64,000 nucleotides of DNA from Pseudopithomyces maydicus (lineage: Eukaryota > Ascomycota > Dothideomycetes > Pleosporales > Didymosphaeriaceae), in contig JANTUC010000001.1 in assembly GCA_026873275.1 (NCBI GenBank), forward strand, positions 620,001 to 684,000, written 5' to 3'. The translations under genes and the position numbers were made by a program. Numbering within the stretch: position 1 is the stretch's first letter; the number at the start of each line of letters is the position of its first letter. This document shows, piece after piece, positions 53,797 through 64,000 of this stretch. Below the pieces are notes generated by a model. That model was not told the origin of the DNA, ran no database searches, and saw nothing but the letters and a program-made list of their open reading frames with translations.

Positions 53797-54264
53797 ATGG
53801 CTTACGAAATGATACCCGTTATGTTTACATTACCTCCGAGTAATAGACATGAGCTCATCCTTCTTGATATTGGGAAGCCCTCTCTCAAAGCTTTGAACAA
53901 GCAAATAACGACGACTATTTCATCGTCGCCAAACTGTGCAGAATGTACGTCACCCATTCGGTTGAATGTCCGAGACCTTTCTGGTTTCGGGTTTTCGTTA
54001 TCTCATCCCCTTCTCCTTGCCTGCAATGAATAATGATCTATCGAGACTAACTAACCGAACACAGTCATGCAGAAGCACAAAAGTACCGAGGTGAAGGAAC
54101 AAATACAAGAAATTCGTGTACACTGGAGTGAATCTGGACGCGACCGCAAAGTCTGGCCTGAGTACACGGTTGTAACCGAGGATAATTTTGCTGCCATACT
54201 CCAAGTTTTGAAGGCAAGTGGTACAAAGGATGTCTTCGAGATTAAGATTGGTAAAGTAGAATGA
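53797..54264 (+). CDS. Small conserved-looking protein of unknown function
   Basis: Exons 53797-53944 and 54065-54264 (120-nt intron, GTACGT..ACAG) give 115 aa. The splice turns NCAE into NCAEFMQKHKSTEVKEQ and keeps the frame. The second exon has a compact alternating sequence (EIRVHWSESGRDRKVWPEY, VVTEDNFAAILQVLKASGTK, DVFEIKIG) that looks like a small alpha-beta domain under selection rather than chance. I do not recognise the family. The open frame extends upstream of 53797 without another ATG, so a further 5' exon is possible. It is convergent with the CTI6-like gene. Confidence 0.55.
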
Positions 54265-54802
54265 TTTTAGTATGTAGAACATATGAGAAAAAGCGTGCAG
54301 CTATATAGTCGCATGGCATAATGCCGGATGAAGTCCGTATAGCATATCACATGTCAACACTCCTTAGTACTCGCTGGCCAACGCGGAGAATCAAAAATTG
54401 TGAATCTTATTTGTAGTCTCGTAACCGGAGGCATGAAATACTCCATAATCACTGTAGAAGTCTGAGAACAGATGCCAGCTCCCCAGTCAATTATACTAAA
54501 TTGATACAATATAGATATGCTGCTTGCCTGCTTAATGGAAAAACAAGTCATAACGCCGAAGACAGAAGCCCAACCTGTAGTGGTGAAGTAAGGCAAGTAA
54601 ACGAAAAAAAATAGGTGAAGAAAAAAAACCGAATTGGAGGGTATCCCGAATGTATGACGTGTGATCCATTGAGTTCACTGGTGAGCCTTGCTAGGGTGCC
54701 GCTGAACGCCACATACCCTACAATAGACGAGATAAGTACACAAGACAACACGAATGTTGCGAAGTCATTGTACATATGTTGTGTGCGTCCTTAGAATCTT
54801 AC
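54265..54802. other. Convergent intergenic region
   Basis: Between the stops of the small conserved protein (+) and the CTI6-like gene (-). Nothing recognised. Confidence 0.5.
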
Positions 54803-56677
54803 TCACTTCTCGTTGGACTCGCTGACGAGTTGCTGCCAATGAGTGAGATCTCGACTTAAGTGATCCATCATCTGTAACGTGTTCAATTTCTTGAACCTGG
54901 CTAGGTCCTCTTCATCCGCATTCGACTCCCTATCACGACTGCCATTTATCGTTACTGCTGATGCTCGAACAGGTATTGCGGGCTTCTCTCCAGCCATCTC
55001 AACTTGACGCTGAGATATATAACTTTGCATAGCGCCTGCTGGCCGCCGAATGTCATGCCAAGATAGCTTTTGCAGCCGCCAATTTTTAGGCTTCCCTGTC
55101 CTCCCACTCGTGACACCATCGCTACTGTCATGTCCATTTCCATTTGCCGGATTAATCTGCGGTGAGTTCGATATATCCTCAGCGGCGAATGAGACACCAT
55201 TTGTCGCTGGCATGGGTGCGTCCTTGGTGTACTGATTTCGCCCCAATCGACGTTTTTGTGGTGGTCGACCGCCTTTTCGCGTTATAGGAACTGGTTTGGT
55301 TTCTACGACTGGAATTTCATCAACAGTCAGTACTGAGGTCGACTCAGCAACAGCTGGCTCCTCGACATCCATTCGGTCTGGAGGATCTGCTTCTGGGCCG
55401 ACATTAGCTACAGAAATGTACAAAAGGTCAGATGTGTATCATACCGTCACCTTTTCGACGCTCAGCGCGACCCTTCCGTCTGTTGGCCGCTTCAGCACGC
55501 TCACGATCGCGTTCTCTTTCACGTTGTTCCTTTTCACGTTGGCTTCGCGCGGCTGCTCCACGTGGCTTCTGCCTGGGTGCAGCATTCTTGGAGCTTTCAT
55601 CATCTGATTCCAAAACTGGAGAACCGCTAGGCGATCTGGATCCAGTGCGCTGTCGTTTGACTTCGATCGTGACCCTAGCAATCCGTGTCAGCAATTGGCA
55701 TGTCCATTGCTGGTGCAGCGGATGCACTCACTCTTCACTGTCATCTCGGCTGCGCTTCTTGCGGTTGCCGTTCTCGGCCAGCGGCACAGCACCTTCATGC
55801 TTGCTTTCTTCCAAAACCTTCCGAAGTACCTCGTCTTCATCGTAAGCTGCTCTACTGTTCATAGTCGATCGCCGTTTACTAAAAGACTCAACGCTTGCCC
55901 TGCTTAAGCGGTCTTTGTCTTTAGCTGCTTTATCGGGATCCTTAGAGAGAGAGCCTTTCCGAGCATGTTTGACATGATGCTGGTCCCACACAGGCAAGTA
56001 ACGAGAGTATCTTTGCCTGTCGAGTCCGCATGTTAGTGGCTGTATGACTAGAGTGAGATGCGGGGCAACTAGGGGAGCCAAGAAGAGACATACCCCTTCG
56101 AACTTGTCATAACTTTATGGAGATCTTTGCGACACTCCTCGCAGAAATATTCCTCGGGACTGGCAGCTTCGTCCATGATGCCGACACATCCGCCGTGTTG
56201 CCAGACCTTGCATATGTCGCATTGGATGAATAGACCACCTGCATCGTCACCTTGGTTGTCAGAATCTGGCACAGCAGACAATTGGCCGTCTTTGGACTTG
56301 CCCGCGTCCGATGGTGGACCCGGGTATTCCTGCAGTCCGCACACACAACGTGTGACCTCGTCCTCCTCGGCTATCTCGTCCTCTAACCCATCATCAAGCT
56401 TAGAAAACCCGCCGACGTCGCTCTCGTTTTCGCGAGTCCGGCGTCGTGTCAAGGGTGGATCTATTTGTAAGTCGCGAGGCGGATCATCGAGGTCTTCGGA
56501 AGATAGCGAATGCGGGGTGGATGACTTTTGCGGCGATGACTGCTTTTGATGAGTTCTCGTGGCCCTGTCGCCTCGGGAGGAAGACGTCGAAACCGAAGAT
56601 GTGCTATGCGCTGCTGTGATGCCGGGCGGGGGCTGCGTGGTACGAGCCCGCGATGAACGCCGCGGTGACATGGGCAT
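54803..56677 (-). CDS. PHD-finger protein, Cti6-like (Rpd3L histone deacetylase complex)
   Basis: Exons 56677-56094, 56016-55732, 55674-55445 and 55407-54803 give 567 aa. A C4HC3 PHD finger lies at residues 111-182: C111-x-C113, C153-x2-C156, H161, C164, C179-x2-C182 (IQCDICKVWQHGGC, YFCEECRKDLHK). It is followed after the splice by QRYSRYLPVWDQ, a Lys/Arg-Glu-rich coiled stretch (residues ~330-365), an AT-hook-like GGRPPQKRR, and the C-terminal KNWRLQKLSWHDIRRPAGAM, SYISQRQVEMA and DHLSRDLTHWQQ blocks typical of Cti6. The finger binds methylated H3K4 in known homologs and recruits Rpd3L. The third intron is only 37 nt. The start is at MPMSPRR; MSPRR at 56671 is an alternative. Confidence 0.83.
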
Positions 56678-57090
56678 GGGGTCTACGCTGTGCGCTGAGA
56701 AACAAGTGTGCGTGGCGACAGGAAGAGACGACGCGCTGCGTGGCGTATAGCAAGTGTACTTGGTTGCCGGCGTTGGAAGGGGAAATGCTTCAAGTGCGGA
56801 GAAAGCACGACAACCGACTTTCAAGCACAACGGTATGTTGTAAAGCCGACTGGTAGACTTGAGGTGAGAAGTACCATGTTACGGTGGCGACGTATTCAGT
56901 ACGGCAGTCAGTACAGCGGGAACAACTAATTGGTAATAGGGTGATGTGCTGGAAAGCAGCGAGAAGACCTGTAAAACCACTCTCGAGGGGCCGGGCGACG
57001 CGTGATAGTGGTGCTGGGCGGGCCGAGACTGGCACGTGCCTATTGGTCCGGTCCATGTACGTCGTCAACATGTCGCCACCTTGCTAAGCT
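56678..57090. promoter_or_regulatory. CTI6-like upstream region at the edge of the AT-rich block
   Basis: Last normal-composition sequence before the AT-rich block. No gene supported. Confidence 0.45.
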
Positions 57091-57282
57091 AAGACACACT
57101 ATCCAAACATTCTTAATATAATTTCTCTTCTATATTTGTATTTTCAAATCCTAGACTAAACAACTCTTTATTTTAAATTATTATAAAAAAGAAGTAAGCT
57201 CTAATAAAGTAGTTATAGCTTTTTAATCCAGAGCTATTGTATTATAAAAAACTTTAATAACTAATTTAATTAATAAGCCTCT

Positions 57283-57345
57283 CTTTATAAGATTATAGTA
57301 TAATCGCATAGAGTAAACCTTTTAAATAAGACTAGATAGTGGCGC
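57283..57345 (+). repeat. Repeat family 3 end fragment at the left border
   Basis: TAAATAAGACTAGATAGT and the preceding GAGTAAACC are the reverse complement of 63,815-63,860. Confidence 0.6.
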
Positions 57346-57865
57346 CCCTTTAGGGCGTTATCTATATCCTGGTATAATTATCACCCTTTTTATACTAAGT
57401 ATAAATAATATTATAAAGCTATTTATTTATTTTTATTTAATTATTGTATTCTCTACTCCCTTTTTATACTTATTAATTATAACTATTTACTAGTATATAA
57501 ACACCCTATATATAAATTAATAATAATTAATATTTATTTAAAGTAGTTATATAGTATTTCTTAACCTTTTAAATTATTTAATATTAAATAACCGCCTACA
57601 ATAATAATTTTAAAAATATAAAATTAGCTTTACTTATTAATTTTATTATAAAATTTAAATATTTTTTAAAAAATTTTTTTCTATTTTCTACTTAGCTATA
57701 AGCTCTTTTAACTTACTTATTTCTTTTATAGTAGAATTATACCCTAGATATATAGTAATAATATACTATATTAAAAGATATATTCTAATTACTTAATTTA
57801 TAATTAAAGTAATTTTTCTATAAAATTTAATAAAAATTATTAAATTAAAAGCGCTGCTTTAGAGG

Positions 57866-57898
<33 letters not shown>

Positions 57899-58230
57899 AG
57901 AAAGTTGCTATTTGCAACTACCTAATAGTAAAGAAATATACTCTATATACTATATAACTAATAACTGGCTCTTAAAAAGTACTTTTTTTTAATTATAATA
58001 TAGTTTAAACTCGTGCTACTATATAATTACTAAAATAATAATAGAGAATACTAAAGCATATTCAGCTCTATCGTTTAATATAGATAGCTATATTATATAA
58101 TAATAAATAATAAAAGATAATAGTAGATAATAGTTTAAGTAAAGCTTTATAGCTAATTATATCTAATAATATATTAAAGCTTAACTTTATAAGTTATTTA
58201 ATTTAAATCTTAAAACTTCTAATTTAGCTT
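57866..58230 (+). repeat. Repeat family 1, copy A (starts with T27)
   Basis: Begins with a T27 run (57868-57894), then AATAAGAAAGTTGCTATTTG. Matches copy B (direct, diverged) and copy C (inverted). Confidence 0.7.
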
Positions 58231-58397
58231 TAAAAGTATCTATAATACTAACTTCTCCTAATACCTAATATAATTTTTGTATATATTATAAATTGAAGAA
58301 AGTTATATATTATAGTACTATAATTTCTAACTTTTTTACTTCTACTTCTAAAATTAAAACAAAACTATATTTTAGCGGTCCACCAACTTTCAGATAA

Positions 58398-58720
58398 AAT
58401 ATTTTTTTTAATAAGAAAATTGCTGTTTATAACTACTTAGTAATAAGAAAATAAGCTTTATATACTATATAACTAATAATTAGCTCTTAAATAGTGTTCT
58501 TTTCTTCTAATTTATATTACTATATTATAGTTTAAACTTATGTTGCTATATAATTACTAAGATAGTAATAAATATAAAGAATACTAAAGTATACTTTACT
58601 ATCTAGTACTATTAAAATAAAATAATAAATATAAATAATAATTTAAATAAAATCTTTTAGTTTTAACAGATACTAAGTAATACCTTATTATAATTAAAAT
58701 TACTTTTTAGAATATTTAAT
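58398..58720 (+). repeat. Repeat family 1, copy B (direct, diverged)
   Basis: Starts AATAAGAAAATTGCTGTTTA after a short T run and follows copy A for about 250-300 bases. Confidence 0.65.
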
Positions 58721-59044
58721 TTAATTTAGGGAGACTTAATAGTAATAGCTAGTTCTAATATTTAATATAATATATATTTTAATATTTTTATAGCTTAATT
58801 ATATTTTATTATACTTTTACTTCTAAAATATCTTTCTTTACTTTTAAAACTTTTACTACTATTTTAAAATAATTAAAAAGTAAATAAAATAATTAGGCTG
58901 TTCTTTAAAGGCTTTAGGGATAAAAAGCTATTAAGATAAAATAATAAAATAAATATTATAGCCCCTTTAAGTAAAGAACGCCTAATAAAGCTATAATTAT
59001 ATATTAAAAAAATAGTTTGCGATAATAATAAAATAACCCTAATT

Positions 59045-59535
59045 TTAAGACTTTTATTATTAGATACTAAATATAGACTTACTCTAGAACTTAATAAATT
59101 AAAATTTTAAAATTTATATTAATACTAGTGCTAGTGCTAATTTTAATAAATATAAATTTTTAAAATAAATTCTATATTTCTTTTATAAAATCTTAAATTA
59201 AAATTATAGAAAATATGCTAAAAGACGATAATTATTAGTTAACTAAAAATAAAAGTAACTAGAAGAGGAAGATAGATTTAAATAAAAATTTAAAAGATAT
59301 TTTTAAGCCTTATAAAGAGGAAGCTTAAGTAAAGGGTATAATAAAGGTTTAAAAGCGTTTTATAAATATAAAATAGTAATTATTATAGTATCTAATTATA
59401 CTGAATCTGTTTTCTTTTAAAATAACTTTTTATATAATTAAATAAATCTTTTATATATACTTTATAATGAATTAAATAATCGCTCGTTGTATTAATTATT
59501 AGAACTTTTTAGAATCTGTGGGTCTTAATTAAGAC
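59045..59535 (+). repeat. Repeat family 2, copy A
   Basis: Ends with AATAATCGCTCGTTGTAT, TAGAACTTT and GGGTCTTAATTAAGACTGG. A direct copy follows 600 bases later. Confidence 0.7.
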
Positions 59536-59654
59536 TGGAAAATAATTTAATAAATAAAAACTAACTCCTTAGCCTAAATAATAATATAAGGGCTAAGCTT
59601 TAAAAATATACTAATAAATTTAAAATTAATAAAAAAATAATTATAATCTTACAG

Positions 59655-60165
59655 CTTCTAGTATTAAATACTAAATTAAGGTTATTTATTAATTCTAATA
59701 AATTAAAAACAAGTTTATACGTAAGCTGATACGAATACTGATACTAATAATAATATTATAGATAAAGTCTTATTATATAAGTAATTATAACTATATAAAG
59801 AATAAACTTAGGATTATAGAAATAATATTAAATAATAAAGTATACTAGTTAATAAAGGATAGCAGGAAAGATAACTTAAGTAATAAAATAAAGGAAATAT
59901 TAGAGCCTTATAGAGGTATAAACTAGCTAGAAAAAATAAAAAAGCTCTATAAACTTTTTATAAGTATAATATAGCTATCTATACTGGTTATATTAAATAA
60001 TTATCTACTATAGTGTTTAATACTAGGGTATTAATAAGTATCTATTAAAATGACTTTTTATGCAATTAAATAAATCTTATATATATACTTTATAACTAAT
60101 TAAATAATCGCTCGTTGTATCAATTATTAGAACTTTCTGGAACCTGTAGGTCTCGATTAAGACTG
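59655..60165 (+). repeat. Repeat family 2, copy B (direct)
   Basis: Same order of blocks as copy A, ending AATAATCGCTCGTTGTAT, GAACCTGTAGGTC and CGATTAAGACTGG. Confidence 0.7.
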
Positions 60166-60584
60166 GAGAGGCCTTTAATTATTAAATTAGTTAATTCAAA
60201 GTGCTTAAAAAATTATAATAACTTTATAATTTTAATAACTTATATATAGGTAATATTATTTGATATATTTTTAAATATAAGTAGTTAAGGTTTAATAATT
60301 ATCTTAATTTTAATATATAAGGTAATAGGAACGGCTAATAGGTAATTATTAATAAAAAATTTATTTTATATTAAATTAAATATATACTTTACTATATAAA
60401 TGTAATATTATTATATATATATAATATCTAGCCTTTAAAAGATAATTAAAGTATTAAAACTTTAATATAATAAAGTAATTAAAAACATATGATTAAGTTA
60501 GCCTAACAATAATTTAGGTAAAATAAAACTTTTTTACTTACTAATTTTTATATATTATATTTTTTTACTATCTAGTAGGGAGAC

Positions 60585-60860
60585 ACTCTTTTATTAATTA
60601 TTTTTATAACGTCTAGTTAACTAACTAGACACCTTTTTACCATTCTATAAAATATAAGACTGGATAGTATATTTTAAGCTAAGTAAAAATATACTAAATT
60701 AATTAAAAGAAGAAATACCTAAAAAGAAATTTTTTTATAGTATTAAAATAATTTATAGGTATAAATACCTATAAAGTAATCTAAAGTAGGTACTTAGTAG
60801 CCTAAAGGGGTGCTTAAAGTAGTCTAAACTAGACTAAAGCTTTATACTACTCTCCTTTAA
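60585..60860 (+). repeat. Repeat family 3, copy A
   Basis: Blocks AAGACTGGATAGTATATTTT, ATAGGTATAAATACCTATAA and CTAAAGTAGG recur inverted at 63,570-63,850. Confidence 0.65.
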
Positions 60861-61539
60861 AGCTAGAAAGATTGCGAAAAGAATTATAAATTATTTAATA
60901 AATAGAAAGAAAAAGCTTTTATAAACTTAAAAAATAAAAAATATCATTATTTAATTTATTTAATTTATAGATATTTAGTAATATATTTTATTATATAATA
61001 ATTTATATTTCTTTTACTCTCCTTTATTCCGCCTATTAAATTAAGCCACTTTAATATATTTATATAAAATTAAATATTTTCCTATATAAAAAAATAATGA
61101 TTTAAATTTCTTTTAAGTAGTCCGCTACGCACAGCTGTAAATATATTAAATAGAATTTATAAAATATTTAAAAAAGGAATTTTTAAAGAGCTTAAAATTA
61201 ATTTACTTAAAAAGAATAAAAAATTATAAAAAGAATAAAAGGAATTTAAAATAATAATAAATAAAATAAACTTTATTTTAATAAGTATTATAATTTTATG
61301 TTATAATTTACTTAATTTAAGTCTTTATACCTATATCTATTACTATTATATAGTGTCCACTTTAATAGGTCCGTTATTTTTAATAATAGAGTTTAAAAAT
61401 TAATTTTAAAGTATAGTATTAATCTACTTAAATAATTATTTAGGGGGATCAGCTACTGTAGGGTTATTTTTATAAAATAATTTAATAGTTAACAACAAGT
61501 TATTTATAATATATATAGAGATTATATTAGGTATTAAAA

Positions 61540-62060
61540 CCGGTCTTAATCGAGACCCACAGGTTCTAGAAAGTTCTAATGATTGATATAATAAGCGATT
61601 ATTTAATTAGTTATAAAGTATATATAAAAGATTCGTTTATAAGAAATTATTTTAATTAATAACTGTTAACACCCTAGTACTAAACACTACAGTAAATAAC
61701 TATTTAGTACAACTAGTATAGATAGCTATATCCTTATACTTATAAGTATTTTATAGAGCTTTTTCACTTTTTCCAGCCAATTTATATTTCTATAAAATTC
61801 TAGTATCTCTTTTATTTTATTATTTAAATTATTTTTCCTACTATCCTTTTCCAGCTAGTACTCTCTATTATTTAATATTATTTCTATAATCTTAAGTTTA
61901 TTCTTTATATAGTTATAATTACTTATATAATAAGAGTTTATTTATATTAGTACAAGCTTGTGTATAAACTTGTTTTTAACCTACTAAAATTAATAGATAA
62001 CTTAAATTTAGTGTCTAATGCTAAAAGCTATAAGATTATAACTATTTTCTTATTAAATTT
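61540..62060 (-). repeat. Repeat family 2, copy C (inverted)
   Basis: The reverse complement of the copy A/B end block opens this copy (CCGGTCTTAATCGAGACC, ACAGGTTCTAGAAAGTTC), continuing to the ACAAGTTTATAC-type block near 61,965. Confidence 0.7.
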
Positions 62061-62289
62061 AAACTTTTTAGTATATACTTAAAGCCTAGCTCTCTCTTTT
62101 TATTTAAATTAAAAAGTTAGTTTTTATCTATTAGATCATCCCACCTAAAAGTTAGTAGACTAGTAAAATATAATTTTATTCTAAGCTAAAATAGAAGCAG
62201 AAGTCTTAAAAGTAAAAATAAAAAACTTAAAGGTTTATAGTACTACAAAATATAACTTTTTAAATTTATAATATATACAGAGATTATAT

Positions 62290-62684
62290 TAGGCGTTAAA
62301 AGAAGTTAGTACTATAGATACTCCTAGAGTTAAATTAGAAACTTTAAGATTTAAATTAAATAATCTATAAAGTTAAGTCCTAATATATTATTAGGGATAA
62401 TTAGCTATAGAGCTTTATTGAAATTATTATCTATTATTATTATTTATTATCTATTATTATATAATATAGCTATTTATATTAGATAATAGAGCTAGATATT
62501 CTAGTATCCTACTATCTTAGTAATTGCATAATAATATAAGTTTAAATTACACTGTAGTTATATAAATTAGATAAAAAAGCACTTTATGAGAGCTAGTTAT
62601 TAGTTATATAGTACCTAGAGCACATTTCCTTATCACTAAGTAGTTATAAAAAGCAACTTTCTTATTAAAAAAAAAAAAAAAAAA
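62290..62684 (-). repeat. Repeat family 1, copy C (inverted)
   Basis: The reverse complement begins with T18 (A run at 62667-62684), then AATAAGAAAGTTGCTTTTTA, following copy A to its end. Confidence 0.7.
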
Positions 62685-63569
62685 GGTATTAAAAGAAGTT
62701 AGTACTATAGATACTATTAAGTTGTGAACTAAAGGTAGATATAATATAAATAAAGTTTAAATTCTAGTTTTAAAAGAATTAATTAATTAATTACTAGTCT
62801 TCCTTCTTGAAAAGAAGGCCTTATTTATTTAAAAAAGATATATAGCACTTTCTTAAATTTATTCTCTATTTAGGATAAAAAGTAGAAAGAATAAGAATAT
62901 AATTATAATTATATAATAAAAATAAGGAAGAGTAAATTAGGTATAAAAATTAATCCCTAGTATTTAATTTAAGAATAGGTATTAATAAAGGAATAATTAA
63001 AATCTAGAGAATAGATTTAGATTTTAAATTTTATATACTTTTTATTTAAAGATACTTTATAATCTGCCCTAGTTATTTAAAAAGTAAATAAAAATATAAA
63101 AAATAATAATAATCTCTTTTAGTACCCTTCTACTATAAAGAAGGTCTAGAAATTCTTATAATAATTTTTATTTTATGATTTTTTATATTCTCTATAGATT
63201 GTATTTTTTTTATTTTACTAAGTAAAAGAGCTACGCGCTAATTATCTATTATATATATAAATAAAGGTAAGTAAACACACTAGTGGTTAAGTAGTTAATT
63301 ATTTAACTTTACTTTTATTTTAACCTCTTTATTTTTATATTATAATACTAACTTCCTCTTTTTTTAATTTATTTTTATTATAGTTACTACTTTCTTCTTT
63401 CTATACTTCTTAGTACTTATTATTTAACTTTATAATAGTAAGTCTAATTTAATAAAAAGAAAACTTTATATTTTATTTCTAGGGCTATTTTTTTAAGTTA
63501 ATAAATTTTTTAGCTTTTCTATTATTATATACTATAAGTATAAATATTAGCTTTTAAATTTTAAAGCGT

Positions 63570-63865
63570 CTAAAGAGGACCTACTTAATAAGTTTATAAA
63601 ATACTATAATAAATATAAGGTCCCTACCTAGTTTAGGCTATCTTAGGCCCCCTTTAGATTACTAAGTACCCCCTTTAGACTATTAAATACCTATTTTAGG
63701 CTATCTTATAGGTATTTATACCTATAGGCTTCTTTAATATTATATAAAGACTCTCTTTTTAGGTATCTTTTCTTTTAGCTAATTTAATATATTTTTATTT
63801 AATTTAAAATATACTATCTAGTCTTATTTAAGAGGTTTACCCTATACAATTATATTATAATTTTA
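63570..63865 (-). repeat. Repeat family 3, copy B (inverted)
   Basis: Reverse complement of family 3 copy A. Its last ~50 bases also match, inverted, 57,283-57,345, which borders the left end of the AT-rich block. Confidence 0.65.
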
Positions 63866-64000
63866 TATTATACTAAACTTATTTTTTACTTAGCCTAAAA
63901 AAGTAATTTTAAAATTTATTTTATTTTAAAGATCTAGCTAGATAGGGTATTAGTTTTATTTAAGTTTTATAAAGAAGAAATCCTTAATTAAATTTTAAAT

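Larger units (their letters stand above)
57091..64000. repeat. AT-rich, RIP-like repeat block (AT isochore), continues past window end
   Basis: Composition changes sharply at about 57,090 to almost pure A/T with TA-dominated dinucleotides, stops in all frames and no open frames of note. This is what repeat-induced point mutation leaves of transposons. Internal repeat families, present in direct and inverted copies, are listed separately. No transposase or reverse-transcriptase remnant is readable. Confidence 0.85.

Noticed and set aside
57091..64000. Telomere or centromere sequence
   Set aside because: No TTAGGG arrays are seen, and AT-rich RIP-like repeats occur throughout such genomes; a centromere cannot be told from sequence alone.

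Overview
This window is a stretch of nuclear genome from a filamentous ascomycete. Genes are split by short introns (mostly 45-60 nt, GT..AG, many with a CTAAC/CTGAC-like branch point), and the encoded families are typical of Pezizomycotina: RTA1-like exporter, SAT4-type rhodopsin-domain protein, Zn2Cys6 regulator, fungal class II-like peroxidase, Cti6, LAS1 and a Tea4/Bud14-like protein. The last ~6.9 kb (about 57,090 to the end) switch abruptly to extremely AT-rich, stop-riddled, repeat-filled DNA. Such two-speed composition is known for fungi with repeat-induced point mutation (RIP), especially Dothideomycetes/Pleosporales. The order-level placement is inference.

Layout. 1-5.4 kb: EMC1 (+) and a rhodopsin-domain membrane protein (+). 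6.7-10.6 kb: an atypical SDR (-) and a GST-like protein (+), separated by an AT-rich, apparently degenerate stretch. 11.0-17.3 kb: an ADF/cofilin-domain protein (-) divergent from OHCU decarboxylase (+), then a conserved fungal unknown (-). 17.3-22.8 kb: a gene-poor, GC-rich, low-complexity interval. 22.8-29.4 kb: conserved unknown (+), LAS1 (+), SWD2 (-), OAC1 (+). 29.8-40.8 kb: secreted peroxidase (-), SEC61 alpha (-), RTA1-like (+), Zn2Cys6 factor (+), GNAT (-), BCS1-like AAA ATPase (-). 42.2-48.5 kb: Tea4/Bud14-like SH3 protein (-), Sec2-domain protein (-), TRS31 (+). 49.3-56.7 kb: full-length NAD(P) transhydrogenase (+), small conserved unknown (+), CTI6-like PHD protein (-). 57.1-64 kb: AT-rich repeat block with several direct and inverted copies of at least three repeat families.

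The genes are mostly conserved housekeeping genes: ER insertion (EMC1, SEC61), Rab activation and polarity (Sec2-like, TRS31, Tea4/Bud14-like), chromatin (SWD2, CTI6), rRNA processing (LAS1), and mitochondrial redox and transport (NNT, OAC1, BCS1-like). A few are environment- or stress-facing: SDR, GST, peroxidase, RTA1, rhodopsin-domain protein and the Zn2Cys6 factor. No biosynthetic backbone gene, CRISPR array, rRNA or convincing tRNA was seen.

A recurring oddity affects interpretation. Five otherwise intact genes (EMC1, ADF-domain gene, SEC61, Zn2Cys6 factor, Tea4/Bud14-like) carry single-base apparent frameshifts, nearly all explained by one base missing from a homopolymer. In each the total coding length returns to a multiple of three once the base is counted. 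I read this as assembly or sequencing error rather than gene death. I did not find a clearly new multi-gene system. The best candidates for novelty are the undescribed conserved proteins, the phased promoter repeats and the nested inverted-repeat architecture of the AT-rich block.
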